Origin: Limnoperna fortunei | Lineage: Eukaryota > Mollusca > Bivalvia > Mytilida > Modiolidae | Assembly (NCBI GenBank): GCA_944474755.1 | Contig: OX104112.1 | Span: 18,316,273 to 18,380,272 of the forward strand | Direction: 5' to 3' | Length of the DNA stretch: 64,000 nt | Program-made: the position numbers and the translations under genes | In this document: in pieces, positions 12,290 to 22,935 of the stretch | Layout: every line of letters starts with the position of its first letter | Position numbering within the stretch: position 1 is the stretch's first letter | Notes under the pieces: generated by a model | Databases searched by the model: none | What the model was told of the DNA's origin: nothing | What the model saw: only the letters and a program-made list of their open reading frames with translations

Positions 12290-13130
12290 ACAAAAATATA
12301 GTAAAATGTGAAACTTTGGAATAATTTTTTATTTACTTCTTCGTATTAGCGTAAGTAATTACTAGACAATAAAAATATCATCCAACCTATATTAAAATTT
12401 AATGATTTTTGCCTTATCCTTGATAATTTACTTTTTTTAAACACAGTGACTCTTCTGTCCCATATAAATATCCGCCGGGTCAACATTATGTCAACATTTC
12501 ACAATATGCTTCAAAGAACGAACGCTCAACCGTAAGTTCATATGTTCTTAAAATCTACTGTCACTTTCACTTTCAGTCCAAAAATAGTACATGTCCTCAA
12601 TTGACTCTCAACATTTTTATGTTCATTTAAAACCAATGAAACTTTATCAATAAAAAAAAAAACCACCGATTTTTCTGGAATGCCATTTGGTAGTTTGAAA
12701 GTACCATCGATACCACTTTCAAACTATATCTAAAATTTAGAAAAAATTGACCATTTTAAAGCTCTGGAAGCATCCCGATCTTCAGGGATGAAGTCCGAGA
12801 GACTCTGAAAACAGAAAATTTGCAATTATTCCACTAGACAAAATTACACCTAATGCATTATATTTTATCAAAGATTTAATTTTTTATATTTTTTCAAATA
12901 TCCTTTTTTCTAACAACAACGAGTTGCACAGGTCATTAACTGTGTTGTCGTTCCTAATTATAAGCTGAAAATTGCTAGATGTTAATAAAACTGAACCTAC
13001 GACTTCTTTGATATAAAACAAATCACTCTGCAAAATTTCATGTCGGTCTGTCCAATAGCTTTTGAGATATTTGGATTCAATTGCACCTACCGTAAGCCTG
13101 TAAAACAGGAGCATTTTCTCTTCATTATAA
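12290..13130. other. Intergenic stretch
   Basis: AT-rich. The 95-codon minus-strand open frame at 12,884-13,171 has no recognisable domain and runs into the inverted repeat at 13,135, so it is not called. TTTCAAACTA and its near copies occur around 12,695-12,730. Confidence 0.4.
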
Positions 13131-13134
13131 CCAA

Positions 13135-13705
13135 GATCCTTCTTTCCAATAAGCCCTAAAAGTAGAATCAAAACAAGAAATAGCCGAAGAAAAAAATTAC
13201 AAAGAAATACACTATTTTATGGGGAACTACATTCGTGGACAACGAGTTGCAAAGGTCATTAATTTCCTACAAAATGTGAGCATGTTTAACATAGGGTTAA
13301 CACTTTATCATACAAATAATCATAACAGTTTCTCAAAATACAGCAGCAATTGTAGGAAACAAGCCTCATTCAAAGTATGGGCAGTGGAGTAGTTTGTGTT
13401 TATATATAAATACCTGGGTTTTCGCCAAGAATTCCCGCTTCCTCCATAATAAAAAACTGGATCCCATGATTTATTGCTGAAAGTGGCGTTAAACATCATT
13501 TGAAAAAACGCACACAAAAGCAATGAAAGCGTCTGGATGATCGAGACTACGAAAAGAGTGCCGGATAAGGAACAACATCACAATTAATGACTCATGCAAC
13601 TCGTTTCCTATAAAATAATTTATTTGTTTGTAATTTTGTTTTCTTTTTCCCTTATTTCGTGTTTTGGTTCTACTTTTGGGCTTATTGGAAAGAAGGATCT
13701 TTGAA
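13135..13705. repeat. Long imperfect inverted repeat (~120-bp arms)
   Basis: The left arm (about 13,135-13,255) starts ATCCTTCTTTCCAATAAGCCC. The reverse complement of the right arm (about 13,575-13,705) starts with the same text and continues in parallel through AAGTAGAA, AAAAC..GAAATA and AACGAGTTGCA. The region between the arms carries a SINE 3' end and the segment duplicated at 15,749. This may be a degenerate foldback or TIR element; no coding content is seen. Confidence 0.7.
13249..13515 (+). repeat. Duplicated ~260-bp segment, copy 1, ending in a SINE 3' end
   Basis: It shares the ordered blocks ATTTCCTAC, GCA.GTTTAACATAGGGTTAAC, CATAATCATAACAGTTTCT and TGTAGGAAACAAGC with 15,749-15,995. 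Both copies end in the SINE core (TTCCTCC.TAATAAAAA.. and GCTGAAAGTGGCGTTAAACATCA). The unit is therefore a composite of SINE 3' end plus upstream sequence that moved or duplicated together. Confidence 0.75.
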
Positions 13706-13709
13706 AAAA

Positions 13710-14240
13710 AATACAAATTAAACATTAGATGAAATACAATGGATTAGGAGTAATTTGGTCCAGTGGAAAATAATATTATTTTAATATGACGCAAGTAGAA
13801 TTAATGACATTAAAACAAGAAATTGTTAATTCTAAAATTCTAATTTTTACATGTTTTTCATCGTTGTCTGATAAGCACGTGTCATTCAATTGAATCTTTT
13901 TCGTCGACAATCACGTGACATCCATCTGCGTCCCATACTAAATGATAAAAATCTTCCATAAAAACCAATATTGATACCAGATGTTAGTAAATGTTTACTG
14001 CTAACGTTTTTATTCTGTTACTAGTGATGTTACCGGTATACAAAATCTTACTATTAATATTTGCAATGCAGTTGGTGAAAACAGCGGCTTTGCTTATTTT
14101 CGGAGCATTAATCAGTTTAATGAAAGTACTGGACAAACTAAATTATAAAATTACATCGGATGCTATTTATGGTTTGTCTACTTTATAAACTACTTGTCCA
14201 CATACCTTAATTACATAGATTTTACTTAATGAAAGATATT
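13710..14240. other. Intergenic stretch
   Basis: AT-rich. The 65-codon open frame at 13,991 is hydrophobic but not recognisable and has no supporting context. Confidence 0.35.
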
Positions 14241-14244
14241 CGCT

Positions 14245-14600
14245 CGTTAAAATGGACGGAGACCATGCTGACATTTATCGACCTGCAGAGCTGCCCCGTA
14301 CATATACAGGTTTCGGATAGGGTAGGCTGACAGGCCACAAAACGGGAAAGTTGGCTGCAAGTAGTGAGTGACTTGTTTGGATATTGACATGCTCCTTGCA
14401 TGATTCAGACCTAATTTGTACATTTTAGCAGGCTTGTTGAAGCCGCTACAAAAGGCTACATTATCGCTCCCTAACCAATACAACATTCTTTTTCGGTGGC
14501 AATCAAAACGTGGTTCCCTTTCTTTCTTCCCTTTTCTACGTAGATTTATTGTTTGTAAATTAGTTCTCGTTCGGAATACAGCTGAATTTCTTTAGGTAAA
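14245..14600 (-). repeat. Dispersed repeat family 'A', copy on minus strand
   Basis: On the minus strand it reads the family blocks in order: head with a GAACTAATTTACAAACAATAAAT-like section, GCCTTTTGTAGCGGCTTC, ATGCAAGGAGCATGTC and AAGTCACTCACTACTTGC. It is diverged from the 41,945-42,365 copy. Confidence 0.65.
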
Positions 14601-15050
14601 TGCTATGAACTTGTGTTCGTTTCAGTAGTACACTTTGTTGACATCACGAGCAGCAAAATCTCTCAGGTAAACATGATGTTTAAATCTAGATTAGACCCTT
14701 AGTCTCAACAAAACTAATTCCCGTTTATATGCCACTGACATATAAATAAAAAAATTTTATGAAGAACTCATTTCAGATATGCATGTGCTATGCAAATAGT
14801 AACTTCCTTTACCTTGTTCCATCGTTGGGTATAAATATATTACAAAAGTCTCAGTATTTTAGGAATTTGCAGATTAAAATTATAGAAAGAAGGTGCGCTT
14901 TTGTGATCGTTAAGTCCATAGCCTTGGCATGAGATGTCTTTCAGTTTTTGTTTGCAAAATATTGCTGCCAACACTTGGGTTGCAATTTCCAACCCGATCT
15001 CCACCACAAGACATCTTGTCTCAAACCTTAATAAAAATCGAATTGTTAGC
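14601..15050. other. Intergenic stretch
   Basis: I see no supported feature. Minus-strand open frames here overlap the SINE fragment at 15,052 and are not conserved-looking. Confidence 0.35.
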
Positions 15051-15051
15051 G

Positions 15052-15163
15052 GAACTTTAAGGGTTTTACCGGGTGTTCCGTCTTTCTCTACTGCAACAAA
15101 ACTGGATGCCATGATAGTGCTGAAAATTGCCATGTAAAGTGGCGCAAAAAAATCAAGAATAAC
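15052..15163 (+). mobile_element. SINE 3' fragment
   Basis: Contains GGGTTTTACCGGGTGTTCCG, a CTACTGCAACAAAACTGGATG-like core, GCCATGAT and GTAAAGTGGCGC, matching the 3' half of the SINE found at 18,463, 53,722 and elsewhere. Confidence 0.7.
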
Positions 15164-15748
15164 ATGCAACAGAATAAATGGGCATAGTATAAGATGATGT
15201 AATTACAGCCTCTAATGATGGAACAACAACTTATAATTACATACAGCTTATAATCACAATACAAACACATAATACAACGATGAAGCAACATATTATAATT
15301 AAATAACCGCAAAACAACAGCATATAATAATGAAGTAAGTAAGCACAGTTTATAGTTTGCTCATAGTATTTAATAAGATAGATATGGCGTTCCATATATA
15401 AGTAGATCAGAAGGTATCGTGAACTTACACACACATATGACAAGTCAAATGTTTATATCACTGGTCTAAATAAAAACAAAACATCATTACAACCATCTAT
15501 TAAATCGTTAGAGGTTGTAAACTAAAACGGATTTTTCCAATTAACTTCTAGGAAAAAATAAACAGATTTATTTGAAAACCAGAGAAATGGTCTAGCTCGA
15601 GTCAGGTGACTTTGCTTTACAATATAACGTCTTGGTTGACGTTTCTTAGTGAAATCCATATCATACTCGGTGTGTTCGCTTTTGTTCACAAAATTTTCTA
15701 CTGTATCAACAGAACAATAAATTTGTACCTATAAGCGATACACAGAGG

Positions 15749-15998
15749 ATTTCCTACGAAATTTGAGCACGTTTAACATAGGGTTAACAATTTATGATGC
15801 ACATAATCATAACAGTTTCTAAAATACAGCAACGATTTGTAGGAAACAAGCTTCATTTAAAGTATGGTATTATGTTTATATACAACTACTGGGGTTTTCG
15901 CCAAGTATTCCGGCTTCCTCCGTAATAAAAACGGGATGCCATGATATATAGCTATTCAAAATTGCTGAAAGTGGCGTTAAACATCATTTAAAAAACAC
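15749..15998 (+). repeat. Duplicated ~250-bp segment, copy 2, with SINE 3' end
   Basis: This is the partner of 13,249-13,515, with small indels. Its SINE part (about 15,880-15,998) carries GGGGTTTTCGCCAAGTATTC, CGGCTTCCTCCGTAATAAAA, GCCATGATATA and GCTGAAAGTGGCGTTAAAC. Confidence 0.75.
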
Positions 15999-15999
15999 C

Positions 16000-16628
16000 C
16001 TTATACATCTAATACTGTTTACCCATTTTCAACAAACCTACCTTCAATTATTATCACTATATATATATTGGTTTTAGCGTGGTTAAACTCTATATTGTGT
16101 GTGAAACATGTGGAGACTGAAATCCATGCTTTATCATTACCAACACGTCACTATTATTACTTTTTAGGCACAACATCATACCAGTCAACAATTTTGAATG
16201 ATTTAAAATATAAAAAGGAAAAAACCACACCTTTTTATAGTACTATAAATTCTAAACTAGACGTTTATTCAACAAGAAACATGATGAAACCGGAATTGTT
16301 TATGTTGTTATATACCTAAATTCTAGGCATTAGTAATTTAGAAAAATAACTTATTGTGTTTGAAGATTTGCCGACATCAATTGTTGGTTTGATAGACACA
16401 AACTGAGTCTATTGAAGACGTGTTATCGATGCCAGTAAACAAAAATGCACAATACAGTTATCTGAAGTCTAATCCAAGGACAATACAAATATGACTTAAC
16501 TGACTAAAATGAGAAATTTATTATATTCACTATAAATAATATCAGCTCTTGTATTAAGTCTGGCGGCATCAGTTGTGGGATTGTTTGTATGACATTATTA
16601 GCACTGCCCAGTAGGAATTGACGTGACA
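16000..16628. other. Intergenic stretch
   Basis: No supported gene. The 83-codon open frame at 16,068-16,319 is not recognisable. Confidence 0.35.
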
Positions 16629-16629
16629 A

Positions 16630-16960
16630 CTAGTGTTATTCATTTCAAGACATTATAAGCAGTGTTCAATCAGAAGACATTAGATCCAGTGTTATTCATT
16701 TCAAGACATTATAAGCAGTGTTCAATCAGAAGACATTAGATCCAGTGTTATTCATTTCAAGACATTATAAGCAGTGTTCAATCAGAAGACATTAGATCCA
16801 GTGTTATTAATTCCAAGACATTATAAGAAGCATTGTCCAATCAGAAGACATTACATCCAGTGTTACTTATTCCATGACATTATAAGCATGGTCCAGTCAG
16901 AATTGAAGTTACATCAAGTGTTGCCCGGTCAGAAATGATATTACATTCGGTGTCCCTTTA
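16630..16960 (+). repeat. 56-bp tandem repeat (VNTR), about 5-6 copies
   Basis: GTGTTATTCATTTCAAGACA followed by TTATAAGCAGTGTTCAATCA begins at 16,633, 16,689 and 16,745 with a strict 56-bp period. A fourth copy at 16,801 carries small insertions and later copies decay by 16,960. The first three copies are essentially identical, so this is likely a polymorphic, recently amplified locus. Confidence 0.9.
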
Positions 16961-17116
16961 AATAGCATAATATAAAGTGGTACCACGTGCACAATGAAGG
17001 AAAAGATAAATAAAGAAATAAAGATAAAAGAAAATGTCTGAAATCTTACACTCCAGAACCACACTAAAAATAAGGTTAAATCATATTGATACGCATTAAT
17101 GGAAGGAACTGATATT

Positions 17117-20100
17117 TTAATATCTACGTCCGTGAGAGTTATGAGATAATCCCACTATATATGCTATTATAACAATAACAATAATCGCAAATGGTAGTAG
17201 AATGCATTTTAGTGCTGATCGGTTCACTACAACGTCCTCTGTATTGTGTCGTTCTATATCGTGTTCATTATCATCCTTGGCTTCTCTGGATAAGACCTAT
17301 TAAACATATATAAGTACTAAACATAATGCGCCCTCTATTAAACTGACTTAGAAACATCGCTATTAGTCTCCTTTCTTTTGTATAGTAAAAAATGTGGTAA
17401 CTAGCGATTTTAAACCCAATATTGTCAATGAAACTTAAATAATTGCTTCCGATCGATTCAGTACAGCGCACGTGGTACCCACTGTGGACCTCGGAATTAA
17501 AAATCTCCATACATCGACTGAATTATCTTATATTTTATTTAATTCCAATAATATAAATATGCATTTCCGATTGGAATATAGATCATAAACCGTGAATGTT
17601 AATTTTTTACACTTTCTAAGACCAGAATTACCTAATTATCACAAGAATAAAATTTTGCGTGTTTCAAAACTATTTCTGTCTCATGTTCAGTCACAACAGT
17701 ACTAAAATTGCATGATTATTTTATGGTTTTATTCATCTAATAAAACAATTACTGACTTTGATATGCGGTCGATATAGGAATTTCCGAAACCCTCAAAAAT
17801 GCATATTGACCTGCGTCCATATAATACTGGTGCATTTTGTATGCCACATATCTAATGAAATCTTGCTAAATTTCATATTCTTGATAAGTGAAATAATTAT
17901 CAAATTTTAGTAAGTTCAGCATCCATAATAACATGTTTAATGCTTAACATCCTAAATAAATGTACAACTAGTTTAAAAAAAATATATTTTACTGTTGTCC
18001 TCTAATAGCATAGCGCTAGTAGTTAAGGAAAAGACACACTTGACTAACCTGTCTCATCAGACGAAGAACAGGTACGTCCAAAGAGGGAATGATTTTGTCT
18101 TCATACGTCAAGTCAGGATCCACATCTGAACAGTAATTTGTAACACGTGCAAAACGTGTTTTTGGCAAACCAAGGAGCTGCATGAACTTTGTTTCACGGT
18201 ACTGGACTTCCTCGTCCTGGTCTGGGGAAAATTTGTCTGCATGGGTCAATACACCGTAGACAGTGATATCTGTAAACAAAAACTGAATGTTTGCAATAGA
18301 AACTCTACTCATTGCCATAACTCTTGCCCAACAAAATATGTTACAGGTGGAAATTAAATCTGGGTGAATGAAACAAAAATGAAAACAAGAAACAAACAAA
18401 CAAACAAAAACAAAACAACAAAAACATTTATTAATCAGATATATTCTCCCAGGGCGAAGTAAGGGGCCTGGTTGGTTAAGGTACGTAGTCATCTACTATT
18501 GATAACCTGCCTTTCAACACTGAGGTTATGATTGCGTCTATTATGCGCGATATTTTAATCTTAAATGACAATGAATGATGGGTTTTTCTCACTGGGTACT
18601 CCAGTATCTCCGACTCCTACAATAAAAACTGGATGCCAGGATGTAGTAAAAAATAGCGTTAAACCCCATTCAAATAAACAAAGAAATGAAACAGGGATAT
18701 TCATTTGCAGGTACGCAAACAGAAATATATCTTTTAGAGATAATTGTCGGCTACCAACGTTCATTTGCTCTTGCAACAAATTTAGTTTTCTAATTATTTG
18801 CATGCGCCTGATTATTTCAGCAGCTCAACGAATCCCTACCTTTTAAACTAGCAATATCTTCAACTGATTCAAGAAAAATACTGGGTAAGTTTGACTTCGG
18901 ATTTGAAGAACACACGACGATAATACGATCAACCCTTGTGTGGGCTGGTCTTGTAGCGTATTTCTTCCTCAGTGCGGGTCCACCATAGCGTTGTCCATAT
19001 CTTACTACGTCTAGTAAAACTTCATTTTCTTCCATGTTACCCGATAAAATTATTTTTAGTATTTCTTTATTGAGTTCTGTATTTTCATTTTCGAATCCTG
19101 TCATGTCAAGAAAGGTTGGCATCAAGATATTATCGATACTGCTGTAATATATTTCTTTGGTATAACTGAAAGTTAAAGCGTATTTGTATTCACACGATGA
19201 CCTCAAATTTTTGGAAATTATTAGCTAAATTGTAGTCAAAATCGACGTTTCGTCAATCAAAAATAAATACAAATATCTAACGTTTCTATTAAATTTAAAA
19301 AACACGATAATTGTCCCAGAATCACGGACTGGTGTTATTATCGGAAAAGCATTATTTTGTCATATTTCTTTTTAACTAGGTAACAAGAAAAATAGCAAAG
19401 ACAACCGAACAAACAACAAGAGTCAAAAGTCAAGGGAGGGTTACAAATCCCGATATAGACAAACACAACACAAAAAACAAAAACACAAAAAAATAATGAG
19501 AGTAAAAAATAGTAAACGACCTGATTGTTGTGTAATGTCTTTTTGTAAATTCCGAAAAAAAATTAGGTAAGTTGTCTGTCTTTTAAATCACAGAATGACT
19601 AAGAACACGCCAAAATATGTATATGTTACTCGCCATGGAAAGTTGCTATTTATTGACGTCGAGTTATTATTCTTGCCACGACGTGTTTTCTGTCTCGCCA
19701 AGGCAAGACAATTACTATCCCTTTATTACGAGTTACAAATTTTGCCCCGACAAGTTATTATTGCGCTGTGATAAGATGCTTGATAACCTTGAAAAGTAAA
19801 TATAGTACAATCAATAAATGTGCCGCAATTTTTTCTGATTTTTTCTTTTGTTCAATAAAAAGCAAAACCCTAAACCCAAGTATATAAATGTTTATTACTT
19901 ATTAAATTATCTTACTATGCCGCAAATGGAATTAAGGTATAAAAGATTCACACTGTCTGTCTGTCCAGACCAAGGTATTTTTCCTTGGTCTAAACTTGTG
20001 ACTGACCATTATGTATCACCCTCACTTTAGATTTATATGATGTTTCGGTTCTTTGAGTTCCCAATTTTATGGCCCATTGGACTGAATAAATGTTACCACA

Positions 20101-20766
20101 TCTAGTAGGCAGCTTCTGACCGCAAAGTCCCTTACATGCATTATTTTTTTCACAATACAGCTGGCTACTGATCGTTTGTGTTCCGTCCTGCATTAGACTT
20201 GCACGTTCCAGTTGTCTCTATTATTTTCTACTTCGTTGTAGCCTCTCGTTGCTAAGATAAAGTTAGTTCTATTAAAAATAATCAGGAAAATTGAAAATTT
20301 GTAAAAAAACGTGAAACGTTGATTTCGATTTGTTTCGTACTAAAGAATTATTTTTGCCGAATATTCAAATTGTGTGAAAATCTTCAGTGCCTTATGCCTA
20401 ACGTGAATATGAACCCTCTGTAAGTCGTTCCAGGAAATTTATATTTAAAATAATTTATACAAACCGTTTCAAACGTCTGGTGACCTGTTTACCAAATTTA
20501 TCAAAGTCTCCACTTTTGGCATGTTCTTTCCAACATTCGTCGCTAAAACTGGCAAACACAGTATTAAGGAAGGCAGACTTTCCACATCCCGGGGGTCCAA
20601 GGATAACTATGTTCAGCGGTCTTTTCCTTGATGACAACGTGCCAACACGTCGCTTACATTCTTCTAATAATTCTCGTTTTCTGACATATTGTGAGTCATT
20701 AAATGAGTCTCTATATCCGTCTGGGGAGACATAGATCGGTGGGTTGCGTTGTAGCTTCATGTTCAT
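17117..20766 (-). CDS. IFI44-like P-loop GTPase with C-terminal membrane anchor, four coding exons
   Basis: Coding exons on the minus strand are 20,465-20,766, 18,840-19,201, 18,049-18,269 and 17,117-17,296. They total 1,065 nt, giving 354 aa plus TAA. All junctions are GT/AG (donors GTTTGT, GTAGGG, GTTAGT) and every phase is compatible, which strongly supports the model. Visible motifs are the P-loop GPPGCGKS (57-64), a G3-like DMTG (133-136) and a G4-like THAD (230-233, in place of T/NKxD). Residues about 326-345 (CILLPFAIIVIVIIAYIVGL) form a hydrophobic helix 9 residues from the C terminus, suggesting a tail anchor facing the cytosol. The family resemblance is to interferon-induced protein 44-like GTPases, including the Leu-Arg-rich end of the G domain (PVLRLMRQ). 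These are antiviral or interferon-inducible in vertebrates; a role in the mussel is inference. The P-loop exon has an acceptor just before the first ATG, so an upstream, possibly untranslated exon must exist. A SINE lies in the second intron (18,463-18,690). Confidence 0.82.
18463..18690 (+). mobile_element. SINE in intron of the GTPase gene, antisense to it
   Basis: A tRNA-like head (GGCCTGGTTGGTTAAGGTACG, then ATCTACTATTGATAAC and TGCCTTTCA) is followed by the SINE 3' core with GGGTACTCCAGTATC, CTACAATAAAAACTGGATG, GCGTTAAACCCC and a CAAATAAACAAAG tail. The middle body is shortened relative to the 63.4-kb copy. Confidence 0.75.
19380..19500 (+). repeat. Short dispersed repeat, copy 1 (partner at 27,460)
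   Basis: Shares GAACAA.CAACAAG, AAAGTCAAGGGA.G.TTACAAAT and TA.AC..ACACAAC blocks with about 27,460-27,565. It lies within the first intron of the GTPase gene. Confidence 0.55.
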
Positions 20767-20880
20767 GTCTATGTAAGCAAAATGTATTCAACCATCAATC
20801 ATTTTGTGTAGGTTGGTATGGAGAAACAAACAAAAGCGTTTTACTTACAGTTAGGTGCAGTCCTAACATAACATAAAGTT

Positions 20881-21310
20881 AACTTAAACCAGTCCAAATC
20901 TCTGGTCAAAATCTCTGCTTTTGAGAGAAAAAATCTCTGCTTTTGACCAAAAAGCAGTCAATTTGACCGCTTTGACGGGACAAAATTTTGTCCAAATCTC
21001 TGCTTTGAATAAGTTCAAATTCTCTGCTTTTGTCAAGTGGACAAAAACGGTCCAAATCTCTGCTTTTGTCAAATTGACAAAAACGGTCAAAATCTCTGCT
21101 TTCAAATGTCACGTGACAAAAATGTCCAGAGGACAAAAATTGTCAAAATCTCTGCTTTTCAATTGTTACGTGACAAAAATGTCCAGTGGACAAAAATTGT
21201 CAAAATCTCTGCTTTTCAATTGTCACCTGACAAAAATGTCCAGTGGACAAAATCTCTGCTTTTCAATTTTCAAGTCACAAAATGTCCGTTTGTACAAAAG
21301 TCAAAATATA
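20881..21310. repeat. Palindrome-rich minisatellite with ATCTCTGCTTT spacer
   Basis: The phrase CAAAATCTCTGCTTTT (or CAAATCTCTGCTTTT) recurs about ten times at spacings of roughly 20-62 bp. Between copies lie short perfect or near-perfect palindromes built as GTC-core-GAC: GTCAAATTGAC, GTCACGTGAC, GTCCAGAGGAC and GTCCAGTGGAC. The overlapping 70-130 codon open frames on both strands (FSAFVKWTKT-like) are products of the periodicity. A related cluster without the CTCTGCTTT phrase lies at 26,830-26,945. Confidence 0.85.
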
Positions 21311-21789
21311 TGCTTTATTTAATCATTTCGGTACAAACTGTCAATTAGACGTTCATCAATAATTAGTTTAACGAAATCTACGGCAGTCTATTTTAAAGAA
21401 CGCGATTTCTTTCCCGTCCGCGTTTCGGTAAATGCAAGCCGTTGTGGTTACATATTTAGACTGTAGCTCTCCCTACATTTCTATTATTATTATGTTATTG
21501 TTATTATGATTGAGCAATCATATTTTTTGTGTAGTTGAATGAAAATATAAAAGTATAAATCTTAACCTGTAATATTTTTATTTAATAATAATACTGTTAC
21601 AACTCATCTGTATGTCGGTATCATTAAATCTATTCTTAATATTTACATTTCACTTTTAATTTCACACTAAATAATATTAATTAGTTTTCAAATCTTGGCT
21701 GCCTACATCCTAGGATATGATTTTTAACTTCAAATCCACAATTTAAAACAAATCAAACATAAAATCCCAAATTAAAACCGCTTCTTCAT
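21311..21789. other. Intergenic stretch
   Basis: AT-rich; no feature recognised. It separates the palindromic minisatellite from the 52-bp array. Confidence 0.35.
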
Positions 21790-22931
21790 AACAAATCACT
21801 CCCGAGAAAATAGAAATATAAATTACAACCATATTAAATACATAATATCACTCCAGAAACTTTCGCGATGTAATCAAAAAACATATTTCTCATACAAAAT
21901 CACTCCAAATACTTAAGCGATGCAATTAAGAACCATATTTCACATATGAAATTAATCTTGAGACATTTATAATGCAAATATAAACTATATTGAACATATA
22001 AAACCAATCAGGAGACTATAGCAATGCAATTTAAACCATATTCCACATATAAAGTTACTCTGGAGACCTTAGCCATGTGATTAAAAAGAATATTTTAGAT
22101 ATAAAATCACTAAATAAACTAAAGCTATGCAATTGAAAACTATATTTCACATATAAAGTTACTCTAAAGACCTTAGCCATGCAATTAAAAACTATATTTT
22201 GCATATAAATTCAATCCTGAAACCTTGGCAATACCATAAAAACAAAATATTCAACATATAAAATCAATCCCGACACCTTAGTGATGGAAATAAAAAACCA
22301 TATCTCACATATATCAATCCTGAAACTTTTAAAATACAATTAAATATCTATATTTAACATATAAAATCTCTAATGAGACTAAAGCAATGTAATCAAAAAC
22401 CATATTTCAAATATAAAATCACTCTGGAGACCTAAGTGATGCAAATAAATACCATATTTAACAAACAAAATCACTAATGACACTGTAGCAATGAAATTAA
22501 AAACTATATTTCACATATAAAGTCACTCTGGAGACCTTAGCCATGCAATTCCAAACCATAATTTACATATAAAATCAATCCTGAGACCCTATTGATGGAA
22601 TTAAAACCATATTCTGCATATAAATCAATCCTGAAACCTTGGCAATACAATTAAAAAATATATTTAACATCTAAAATCACTAATAAGACTTGTAGCAATG
22701 TAATAAAAAATCATATGTCGCATATAAAATCACTCTGAAGACCTAAGTGATGCTATTAAAATCCATATTTAACATATAATCAATCTCGACACTTTAGTAA
22801 TGCAACTTTAAACCATATTTCACACATAAAATCAATCCTGAAGCCTTGGTTATGCTATAAAAAACAATATTTCACATATCAAATCACTCTGGAGACCTAA
22901 GTGATTCAATTACAATCCATATTTAACATAT
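21790..22931. repeat. 52-bp tandem array, left part
   Basis: The unit is close to AACCATATTTCACATATAAA followed by ATCACTCTGGAGACCTTAGC and GATGCAATTAA. Landmarks at 22,051, 22,103 and 22,155 give a 52-bp period. Copies are diverged (Lys-rich AT text), with variants ATCAATCCTGA and TTGGCAATACCAT. The array resumes at 25,593 after an inserted element. Confidence 0.9.
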
Positions 22932-22935
22932 AAAC

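Noticed and set aside
12884..13171. 95-codon minus-strand frame beginning MILLLGLIGKKDLGYNEEK
   Set aside because: No recognised domain; its start overlaps the inverted repeat at 13,135 and no splice or promoter context supports it.
20884..21348. Frames of 73-133 codons with repeated FSAFVKWTKT- or KAEIWTVF-like text
   Set aside because: They come from the palindrome-rich minisatellite and occur on both strands.
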